This document shows positions 38,657 through 56,726 of a DNA stretch of 64,000 nucleotides, in pieces (position 1 is the stretch's first letter; each line of letters begins with the position of its first letter). Both the position numbers and the translations under genes were made by a program. The notes below the pieces were generated by a model that made no database searches, was not told the DNA's origin, and saw only the letters and a program-made list of their open reading frames with translations. Source of the DNA: Tillus elongatus (Eukaryota; Arthropoda; Insecta; Coleoptera; Cleridae); contig OZ023269.1 of the NCBI GenBank assembly GCA_964006375.1, positions 58,252,468 to 58,316,467 of the forward strand, given 5' to 3'.

Positions 38657-39850
38657 ATGGTGTGGACAATATTCCATTCTCGTGAGAACAACATGAAGAT
38701 CATAACTACATACAAAACCAAAACCAATGAGGCTCGAGGAGTGGCTCCGGCTACAGACTTGTGCCTTGAGTCTATTCCGGAAACGGAGACGAGCCAGGGG
38801 GCGACAGCGGACTCTGGAGGTCTCACGTCCGAAGTAGATACGGGGGATCAGGGGATAGTTTCGGTCACAGACCTGTCCCCGACACCCAAGCTGGAGGCTG
38901 GGTCCCACCGGAGGGCGGCGAGGTCCGAGGACTCTGGGGGCCCCTCCACCAGTGAGGACCCGACTGTGGGGATAGAGGGACTGCCCCGGCAGTCCAAGCG
39001 TCTTTCCGGAGCGCAAAGAAAGAAGTTCCGGAGGGCGCAGAAAATGGCGACCGGGACGTGGACGGCCGAGAAACCTGTAAAGGCGCAAGAGTGGAGTGCG
39101 AGTCAGAAGAAGACGCGCTCGGACTCTAGCACGCCTACTACAGAAAGACGTCCCAAAAGGGCCAGGGCACCTGTAAAGGCGCAAGAGGAGAGTGCGAGTC
39201 AGAAGACGCCGCGCTCTGACTCTAGCACACCTACTACAGACAGGCGTCCCAAAAGGACCAAGGCCGGAACACCGGCGCAGACTGGCTCGTATAGGGAGGC
39301 TACGGAGGGCCTCGGGAAGGCGGTGATTGACAGACGCCATCCTGAGGTCACGCTAGACCAGGGGAAGGTGGACCTGATCCAGGCTGCGGTGGTAGCTGCG
39401 GTGGACTCTCTTCAGGAAGGTGAGAGCCCGCCTCAGTTCCACCGGGTGCGCCTGGCGGGGGACATCCTCTGGATAACCTGCGCCAGCCCGCAGTCGCGGG
39501 ACTGGCTGCGGAAAACGATCTAGGGCCTCGGTCAGATTTAGGAGGGGGTGGACTTGACAGCCGTCGAGCCCAAGAACCTCCCAAAGAGACGCAAGGTCAT
39601 CGTACAGATCCCTGACACCGTCCTGCAGGTGACGGCGATCAGTAGACTAAAGATCCAGAACCCTGAACTAGAGACACAACACTGGTCGGTTCTAAGCAGG
39701 AAGGCAGAGGAGAAAGGACAGACTCTCACCTTCTCGATCAACCAGGCGTCTTACAGAAATATTGAAAGAACCTCCTTCAAGGCATTCTGGGGCCTGGGAA
39801 GGGTTATCTTTCGCCTACTGGGGAAGCAACTACGGGTTAATGGGACTTAG
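38657..39850 (+). pseudogene. LINE ORF1, DUF4780-like, two stops
   Basis: The ATG at 38657 opens 288 codons to TAG at 39521; a second TAG follows at 39536, then the frame 39548-39850 completes it. Residues 1-180 are Ser/Thr/Lys/Arg-rich. A near-identical 32-33-residue unit occurs twice (KAQEWSASQKKTRSDSSTP, about 39080; KAQEESASQKTPRSDSSTP, about 39179). The C-terminal half (AVIDRRHPEVTLDQGKVDLI, then DILWITCASPQSRDWLR, and NLPKRRKVIVQIPD) resembles the DUF4780 domain common in insect LINE ORF1s. The role there is RNA binding (inference). The final codons overlap the start of ORF2. Confidence 0.72.
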
Positions 39851-42800
39851 GTTCCTTCAGGTCAACCTCCAACACAATAGAGCAGCCATGGCCGGACTAC
39901 TGATGGCTCTGAGGAACACGGATGTGGCCCTCATCTAGGAACCGTACTTCTATAAAGGAGAGATCAAGGGACTCGGCAGAGCTGCTAGAAAGCTCATCTA
40001 CAGCAGATCCAGCGAGAACCCGGGGGCCTGCATTTTTGTCAGGGAAGGGATAGAGTTTCTGCCTTTAATGAATTTCTGTTCCAGGGACCTGGCAATGATC
40101 AAAATCAGATGTGGAGGAGCGGATGGGCATTACTGTCGCGTCAGCCTATCTGCCAGAGGACAGCACGGACCCTCCTCCACCCAACGAATTGGAGCAGCTG
40201 ATGTTGGGTAGCAGAGCAGGTGGATGGCAAACCATCATCGGCATGGATGCGAACGCGCACCATGAGTTGTGGGGTAGCTCGGACACAAACTCTAGGGGTG
40301 GGGCACTTTTATAATTATTTATGAAATTTAATTTAGACATATTGAATAGAAGTAATAAACCGACCTTCGTCACAACACGGCGTGATGAAGTTTTAGATCT
40401 AACAGTTTCCACCCAGTTTCTGGGTGACTGTTAAGAGCTGGGATGTGTCTGGGGAAGTGAGTAGCTCAGACCAAATATACATCCGGTTTGAAATTGTCAA
40501 AGTCGAAAGACAAACGGTATGGTACCGGGACCCCCGCAAGACGGACTGGGAAGCCTACAGGTCAGACCTAGCAGTGGAACTGCGGGGGGTTTAGAGTACC
40601 ATAGACAATTCAATAGACCTCCAGATTGCGGCAGCCCAATTGTGAGACGCAATCACGTCGGCCTATAACGCCAACTGCCCCCTCAAAATGAAGGCGTCCA
40701 CCAGGAACGTCCCGTGGTGGAACGAGGACCTCAGGCAAAGGCGGGCGCAGGTTCGTAAGCTGTTTAACGCGGCCAAAAGTTCGGGAGCATGGGATGAATA
40801 TAGACAGGCCCTAACGACCTATAATAAAAGACTGAGGGACGCCAAGGAGTCGTGGAGGAGGCACTGCGTGGAAGTGGAAAACACGTCCGAGAGTGCTCGA
40901 CTACACAAGATGCTGTCCAAGAGCACTCAGACCATCATAGGCTCCCTTAGAACATCCACGGGAGGCTTTACAAGTTCAGGGGAGGAAACTATGGAAATTT
41001 TTACTGCTGACGCACTTCCCCGGCTGTAACATAATAAACCAATCACCTCCGGACTGGCAACACTCGGAAATAGAGGAGCCCTATAGGCGGGCATCTAGGG
41101 TAGACTGGACAGTCGCTAAAGAGGTGGTTACTTGGAGCAAAATCAGATCGGCCATTAACAGCTTTAAGCCATACAAATCGCCGGGATTTGATGGAATAGT
41201 GCCCATCATGCTCCAACAGGGTATAGATATGCTGGCGCCGGCGCTTACCCTCATTATGAGGGCCAGCCTGGCTCTGGGGTACATTCCGAGGGCATGAAGA
41301 CCGGCCAGGGTTGTATTCATTCCTAAATCTGGGATTCCAACAAACCTGGAAAAGTCCCTGAGGCCAATAAGTCTCATGTCCTTCTTGCTAAAAACGGTGG
41401 AAAAACTGCTCGACCGGCACATTAGGAGCGGTGTACTGGAGGCATAGCCCCTACACTGCGGACAATATGCATACAGAGCAGGATTCTCAACAGAAACAGC
41501 ACTGCACCAATTGGTGCTGAAACTGGAGAATACGCCAGCGAACAAGGAGGTGGCGCTGGGGGCCTTCCTAGACATAGACAGGGCCTTCAGCAACACCTCA
41601 TTCAGATCGGTTCTGGCAGCTGTCAGGGAGCGTGGAATAGAGGATACCTGCTGCAGGTGGATCGGTTCCATGCTCAGGGATAGGGCGGTGTTCACCTCAC
41701 TCGCGGGGGGGACTGTGCTTGCGGGGGTCGCGGCGGGGTGTCCGCAGGGGAACGTTCTGTCTCCCTTGCTCTGGTGCCTAGTCGTGGACGGCCTGCTGGG
41801 GAGGCTCTCTGGAGGGGGGTATGAGGTACAGGGCTATGCGGACGACATTGTCATCATTGTCGGAGGAAAGGTTACACAGTGAGTGTGGGAGCACATGCAG
41901 ACAGCACTGAAAGTGGTGGAAGGGTGGACGGTTGGTTAAGGTCTCGGGGTGAGCCTCGAGAAAGCAACCGTCATACCGTTTACGAGGAAGAGGAAGTAGG
42001 AGAGCCACATAACTCTCGCTCTATACGGTAGGAAAATTCCAATGGCCAGGGAGGTAAAATATATTGGGGTCGTATTGGACTCTAAGCTAACCTGGAATGG
42101 TCACATTGGAAATATACTGCGTAAGGCAGTCATGACCTTAGCCGTCACTAGGCGGCTATATGCGAAAACGTAGGGACTAAGACCTAGTATGGCCCACTGG
42201 CTGTACACAAGGGTAGTCAGACCATCGTTAACATACGCGGCACTGGTCTGATGACCTAAGGTGGCACAATCCAGTGCCAAAAAAACTAGGCAAGATCCAA
42301 AGGATGGCTTGCCTAGGCATCACAGGGGCCATGTATTCAACCCCAACAGCCGCCATGGAGGTGTTGCTGGATCTGATAACCCCACCACCCAACCACCTCC
42401 CCACCTTCCACCCCCATGCACGCTTACTTATTATGGGGGAGGCCAGGCTAGGACTATACAGGCTAGCCTGCAATGATAGACTGAAAATCAACCCAGGCTT
42501 CAAGGGCCACTACAAACTTCAGGAGATCGTGAAGGAGCCCATGTTTGAAATGAGGTCAGACTTCTGGAACCCGCGAATCTGCAGGGAAAACAACTTTACA
42601 GTGGAAATCGCCGACCGCGAGGCATGGCGGGAGGAGACGCCGGGCATACCACGGGACGCGCTCGTCTGGTTCCGGCGGGGAGCGTGGGACGGGGGAAGGT
42701 GTTTATTCGGAAGGACCGAGGGTAAGTCATAGTATTTCCCTCGGAGCCCATGGAACGGTCTTCCAGGCTAAAATGTAGGCCATCCTGCACTGTGTGCGGG

Positions 42801-43371
42801 AGAACAAGAGGAGGGGCTACACCAACAAGCGGATCCTCGTAGCCACAGACAGCCAGACAGCCCTTAAGGCCCTAAGTAGCCCACGGGTACATTCCTGGCT
42901 GGTGAGTGAGTGCCGAGACGAGACGAGCGACCTAGCTGGGCAGAATGAGGTCACCCTCATCTGGCTGCCGGGTCACTCGGGGGTCAAAGGCAATGAAGAA
43001 GCTGGCAGTCTCGCGAAGAGAGGGTCAGCAGAACCATTTATGGAACCAGAACCGGCTCTGGGCGTAACAAAGAGCTCTGCCAGGGGAGCCATTAAGTCCT
43101 GGGTAAGAAACCAACACAAGGTGTACTGGGCGGACTGTCCAGGGCTCATGGAAAGTCAATAATTGACGAACCCAGTTCAAAGAGAGCTGTGGATCTGCTA
43201 AATCTTAGCAGAAGGCATCTCAGAAACATAACAGGTATCTTGACGGGACACATGGTCGTCAAGAAACACCTGCATAAAACAAGGCGCTTCGAGGGGGACC
43301 TCGCATGCAGTCTCTGCGTCGAGGGGGAGGAATCAGCCCAGCACATCTTGTGCTAGTGTAAAAAAGACAAC
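39840..43371 (+). pseudogene. LINE ORF2: endonuclease, reverse transcriptase, RNase H, zinc motif; multiple stops
   Basis: ATG at 39840 (MGLRFLQVNLQHNRA). The AP endonuclease has RVSAYLPEDS (about 40138) and GMDANAHHELWGSSDTNSRG (about 40240). The RT has KSPGFDGIVPIMLQQG (about 41178), GAFLDIDRAFSNTSF (41560), and the catalytic GYADDIVII near 41833. RNase H is at 42794-43162, with ATDSQTALKAL (about 42843) and LIWLPGHSGVKGNEEA (about 42958). A CCHC-type end, CSLCVEGEESAQHILC, is near 43310. Stops include TAG at 39937, TGA at 41297, TAG at 41446, TAG at 42170 and TGA at 42249. RT with RNase H and this endonuclease wording places it in the I/R1/LOA group. Confidence 0.85.
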
Positions 43372-43556
43372 TGATCTACGGTCAGTCTAGACCTGAGACA
43401 GAGCAATATAAAACTTCACCCTACCAATCGCTGTGTAGACTAGTTTAAGGCACAGTGATTTTGGAATCGGTGGAGTAAGACTAAGGGCATGCACAATCAA
43501 CCAAAGGTTGGAGTGCTGTCGGGGCGGTAAGGCCGCGGACGAGCCGTGAGGAAAAA

Positions 43557-43909
43557 AAGGCTAGATGTATTCTCACCACAATTAGAACCGTAGACCGGTT
43601 CCGCTCTAATTAGAGTACGGTTTACTAATTGCAGCGAAAACACACCTATAAAACCAAGTAGTATGTTGTCACGACAGCTCCAAATAACACAAAATTGTAT
43701 AAAATAGAGACCATGTACAACCAACTAACAATTTTGTAAATTGTCAGCCCTGGCCCATTTCTTTCCTAATATAGGGACAATGTATATAAAGCTAGATGTA
43801 TTCTCACCACAATTATAACCGTAGACCGGTTTCGCTCTAATTAGAGCTCGTCAGTACGGTATAGTAATTGCAGCGAGAACACACCTATAAAGTAATACGG
43901 CTATGGTAG
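43557..43909 (-). repeat. Satellite-like repeat, minus orientation
   Basis: It continues the repeat cut by the LINE, with one more partial unit, and includes GGTTTCGCTCTAATTAGAGC. It ends at GGCTATGGTAG, the target of the next insertion. Confidence 0.85.
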
Positions 43910-44410
43910 TTGTAGTAGTAGCAGTGGTGGGGAGGCCAATGCGAAGCAAGTAGGCCACCATGTGCCCTTTTTGCCAACCCCAGCAATCATGCTCTACTCC
44001 TCGGTTCCGTCGCCAAACCGCCTCGACCTCGAGACGAAGGCCGTGACGGTCTTCAATTGAACGGTACTTACCTTACTTACCTGATTCCTCTGCAGAGTCC
44101 TTGATCCGAACAATTCTGCTCGAAGACTCCCAAAAGCCTCGCATTCGCACAGGTAGTGGTAGGACGTATCCTCATCCTCGCCGCATTCCTGGCAAATGGG
44201 ATCCCTCTCTACGCCTATCAATATGATGGGTCTTCTAAGGGCGCAGTGGCCTGTGAGCACCCCAAGGATGCGGCGACGCGTAGGTCGACTCCTTTCGAGT
44301 AGCTAGACAGCTTTATCTCTGTCCGGCCCCTCCACGAAGTCCCTCACCTGCCTGCAGCCACCAACCGACCCCCAGTGCCTCTTCATTGCTTCCTCGGTCC
44401 ACCTGTCTAA
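43910..44410 (-). pseudogene. R1/I-type LINE 3' end, 5' truncated, with target duplication
   Basis: 501 bp flanked by the 11-bp duplication GGCTATGGTAG (43899-43909 and 44411-44421). The minus-strand frame at 43994-44260 shows the C-terminal zinc region of an I/R1-type ORF2: LTGHCALRRP, then DPICQECGEDEDTSYHYLCEC. The tail is (CTA)n-like (CTACTACTACAA on the minus strand). It is a different family from the 5.2-kb LINE. Confidence 0.85.
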
Positions 44411-45284
44411 GGCTATGGTAGCCAGCCTCACAGCAAAAAGTGAGATGTAAGACAGGAGTCGTTATCTCGTTGCAGAACCAAGTAGTATGTTGTCACGACA
44501 GCTCCAAATAACACAAAATGTTCAAATAGAGGCTATGTACAACCAACTAACAATTTTGTAAATTGTCAGCCCTGGCCCATTTCTTCCCTAATATAGGGAC
44601 AATGTATGTAAGGCCAGATGTATTCTCACCACAATTAGAACCATAGACCGGGTTCGCTCTAATTATAGCTCGTCACTACGGTATACTAAGTGCAGCGAGA
44701 ACCCACCTATAAAGTAGTACGGCTATGGTAGCCAGCCTCACAGCCAGGGGCTGACAATTTACAAAATTGTTAGTTGGTTGTACATAGTCTCTATTTTATA
44801 ACATATTGTGTTATTTGGAGCTGTCGTGACAACATTCTACTTGGTTTCGCAACGAGATGGCGACTCCTGTCTGGCTTCTCACTTTGTGCTGTGAGGCTGG
44901 CTACCATAACCGTATTACTTTATAGGTGTGTTCTCGCTGCAATTAGTATACCGTAATGACAAGCTCTAATTAGAGCGAAACCCTATATTAGGAAATAAAT
45001 GGGCAAGGGCTGACAATTTACAAAGTTGTTAGTTGGTTGTACATATTCCCTATTTTATAACATTTTGTGCTACTTGGATCTGTCGTGAGAACTACTTGGT
45101 TCCGCAACGAGATAGCGACTCATGTTTTACATCTCACTTTGTGCTGTGAGACTGGCTGCCATAGCCGTATTACTTTATAGGTGTGTTCTTGCTGCAATTA
45201 GTATACCGTATTGACGAGCTCTAATTAGAGCTAAACCGGTCTACGGTTCTAATTATGGTGAGAATACATCTAGCCTGAAAAGCT
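44411..45284. repeat. Satellite-like repeat with an orientation switch near 44755
   Basis: Left of about 44755 the units are in minus orientation; right of it they are plus (CAGGGGCTGACAATTTACAA, CAACGAGATGGCGACTCC, GCTCTAATTAGAGCGAAACC). The units are about 250-315 bp. The 14-base palindrome GCTCTAATTAGAGC and AACCGG(T)CTACGGTT are conserved. The insertion ends at GAATACATCTAGCC near 45275. Confidence 0.8.
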
Positions 45285-45715
45285 TGAAGTTTTGAACGCC
45301 CTGTAGACTATTGCTAAATATTGACTACAGTAGTTGAGGAAGTACCAAATGCACCATCAAAAGCTAGTGAGTTTTTTTTTCGATATCATCTGACAATGGA
45401 GATAAGACTTTTTTTCGAAAACCTCACGTTCGTCGAAAAATCAAGATATTTGGGAAACCGTATAGCTAGGTCTAGGGATCCTTGGGATAAGTGAACCTTA
45501 TTTTTCCCATATAATTCAAAAACGTTGTCAAATACTGGGTGTTGCATAAGAAAAAACATAACTTTGAGGTGTCACACTTTTTTGGATCAAGCTGTATATT
45601 TGAAAACAACTTTAGGTTGTAGTCCTTTTCAACCTACACCATCTCTGTTTGAAAAAAATTCGAAATACTGAAACATATAGACGTGAGAGCCCGTGGCGTA
45701 TTTGGTGGGCTACCT

Positions 45716-47721
<2,006 letters not shown>

Positions 47722-47839
47722 GAAATAGGAAAGTGTATGCGATATTTTATTAGAATGTCACAAAAAATAAGCTCTTATTGGGTCAACCATATTAGAATTT
47801 TCAGAACAAAATAAACGTAACACCTTAAAAAAAATTAAA

Positions 47840-48038
47840 AAAATACAGACGTTGAGACTTTCTCTGGCTTTCCAAATATTTATTTTCTGCTCTGTAGCCG
47901 GGTTTAGTTGCTTGACAGCATCATCACACATGAGTGAGAAAATATTCTGTCTCATGATGCTGTCAAGCAATGAAACCGGTTACGGAGCAGAAAAGAAACA
48001 CTCGTGAAGCCAGAGAAAGTCACAATGTCTGTATTTAG
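47840..48038. repeat. Fold-back element, arms about 90 bp
   Basis: The left arm, about 47840-47926 (AATACAGACGTTGAGACTTT, TGCTTGACAGCATCAT), is the reverse complement of the right arm, about 47950-48038 (ATGATGCTGTCAAGCA, AAAGTCACAATGTCTGTATT), with a short spacer. It is likely a small MITE-like palindrome; transcribed, it would form a long hairpin. Confidence 0.85.
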
Positions 48039-48113
48039 TATAAAACGGTTTCACCAAGTTAGGACAAAAAAAAATTAATGAATCCTTTGTGTAATTATCT
48101 GAGTGGTAAGTCG

Positions 48114-52336
<4,223 letters not shown>

Positions 52337-52495
52337 CACTAGAACATAAAAAATCATTGGGGTAATCTCAAAAGAAACAATATGGATAAATACATTCTTT
52401 GAAGGAAATAAATAACAGTCTGGACGCAGCAAGTGCGTTATAATAGTGAATTTTCGTAGCAATGATCTGGCATCAAACATTATTTTAAATTAAAT

Positions 52496-52498
<3 letters not shown>
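52337..52498 (-). repeat. Short dispersed-repeat fragment upstream of the gene
   Basis: The inverted end block GGACGCAGCAAGTGCGTTAT occurs near 52427-52460, in minus orientation, next to the (TA)n array. No TATA box or other clear promoter was identified for the gene, whose first exon could lie further upstream. Confidence 0.55.

Positions 52499-52590
<92 letters not shown>
52499..52590. repeat. (TA)n array
   Basis: About 46 TA units. Confidence 0.95.
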
Positions 52591-52591
<1 letters not shown>

Positions 52592-52599
52592 CGTTTTCT

Positions 52600-55551
<2,952 letters not shown>

Positions 55552-55568
55552 TCCCCCTCTCTTCTCCT
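55552..55568 (-). promoter_or_regulatory. Polypurine tract of the Gypsy element
   Basis: On the minus strand, AGGAGAAGAGAGGGGGA, directly before the LTR start TGTCACG. Confidence 0.9.
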
Positions 55569-55757
55569 GAAAGAAAAAACGAAGTTTTTTCTTCCACATC
55601 CCGACCTCACCGGTCCTCTGGTCCCCAATATAACAATATTAATACAGGAAAATAACAGACATACCAATATGTCGAGAAAGAATGCACATAATGTACCCTC
55701 AAAGAAAAGTTTCTCTTTCCTGTTCCATATAAGCAAGCGGTCCTACCCAATACATTT

Positions 55758-55990
55758 TTAAACTAAATCAAACATCTTTGAACGGAAAATTAAATTATTA
55801 AATTTCGTAAGTAAACAGAAAATAAAACTTATCCTTAAACTAAATCAAGCACTTTCGAACGGAAAATTAAATAACTATAATTCGTAAGTAAACAGAAAAT
55901 AAAATATATCCTTAAACTAAATCAAGCATCTTCGAACGGAAAACTAAATAATTAAAGTTCGTAAGTAAACAGAAAATAAAATATATCCTT
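55758..55990. repeat. Three tandem 77-bp repeats in the Gypsy 3' untranslated region
   Basis: Units start TTAAACTAAATCAA at 55758, 55835 and 55912, with a partial start at 55989. Each contains GAACGGAAAA and GTAAGTAAACAGAAAATAAAA. The remainder of 55569-56268 shows no gene. Confidence 0.9.
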
Positions 55991-56268
55991 AAGCTAAATT
56001 TAAACAATGCTCCAAACACAAATACGGAACAGCTATCTCCGTAGAGGCACTGCGACGCGTCTATATGCAATATCGCTTAATTTAAGAAAATAATCAAAAA
56101 GGAAAATGCAAGTTAAAACTAAATTAACCAGGGTTCCTAAGCGTAAATAAACAAATCGTTCAGATTTACCACACCCGAAATTGATAGCTTCTCGCCTCAA
56201 ATGAATTGGGAGCTATTTGAACGGAACTTAGCACAAAATGTCTGAGGATTAGGTTGAATACACTATGC

Positions 56269-56700
56269 TTAAGCTAAATAATAGTCAATGATAGTCTCAC
56301 CCACAGTCTCCTCGTTTGTGCACCGTCGAGTGGCACTCCTAGAAGTGTCCCACACTCCCGTGTCACACACTGCACCTAGTACCTGTCGCCTGTCCATCCA
56401 GTCGTGCAGCCGCACGTGGCCCTCTGCGTCGGGTCCATGGAGCGCCGGCTGGCACCAGACGATACGGCCTGCCCTGGTAGCGGCACCCATCCCTTGAGGT
56501 GACCTCCAACTGTTCGGGATTGCTGGTTGGCAACTCCTGCAGTTCCCATGGCTTCGGTCGTTCAGCACCAGGTTACACTGGGTAGTTACACCTGCAACCT
56601 GGGGCGTACACTGCATGGCTCTGTCGATAGTCCTCTTCTCCATGACTACATTTGGTTTTCCTGGGTCCTGACAGGAACATTTTCGGGGCCTACTGCCCAC
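56269..56700 (-). CDS. Unrecognised frame downstream of Gypsy pol
   Basis: An open frame of 143 codons whose first ATG is at 56700, about 27 bases after the pol stop. It is rich in Cys, Arg, Thr and Gly, with no hydrophobic segment and no motif that I recognise. Some elements of this type carry an extra frame after pol; env can be excluded because there is no signal peptide or transmembrane segment. It might be chance in a G+C-rich region. The overlapping plus-strand frame at 56288-56497 has no better claim. Confidence 0.3.
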   Translation of the reverse strand: MGSRPRKCSCQDPGKPNVVMEKRTIDRAMQCTPQVAGVTTQCNLVLNDRSHGNCRSCQPAIPNSWRSPQGMGAATRAGRIVWCQPALHGPDAEGHVRLHDWMDRRQVLGAVCDTGVWDTSRSATRRCTNEETVGETIIDYYLA

Positions 56701-56726
56701 TTTTCCACCTTGGGAGCATTTAACGG

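Larger units (their letters stand above)
38340..43556 (+). mobile_element. I/R1-group LINE with RNase H, full length, many stops
   Basis: 5.2 kb, starting GGGGTCAAGGAG and ending in a short A run (GAGGAAAAAAA). The 13-bp target duplication AAGGCTAGATGTA flanks it (38327-38339 and 43557-43569). It has two ORFs that overlap at the junction. Composition is clearly G+C-richer than the surroundings, so it is an immigrant family. At least ten stop codons interrupt the ORFs. Confidence 0.9.
35408..45715. mobile_element. Mariner-type transposon with about 600-bp inverted repeats, split by a 7-kb insertion
   Basis: The left arm, about 35408-36018, is the reverse complement (roughly 85-90% by eye) of a right arm in two pieces: 45285-45715 (outer) and 37985-38155 (inner). 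Matching blocks include CTCATATCTATAT/CTCACGTCTATAT, GTAGGTTGAAAAGGACTACA, TATCTCCATTGTCAGATGAT and TTATTATCGGCACATTCAAA. Between the arms lies an IS630-type transposase relic. The split is a separate insertion (38156-45284) flanked by CTTGAA-type duplication text. Without it, the element is about 3.2 kb. No exact TA duplication could be shown, because the outer flanks are a repeat and a microsatellite. Confidence 0.75.

Noticed and set aside
38344..39340. Minus-strand frames of 160 and 261 codons opposite LINE ORF1
   Set aside because: Shadows of the G+C-rich ORF1; Arg/Pro-rich with no family resemblance.
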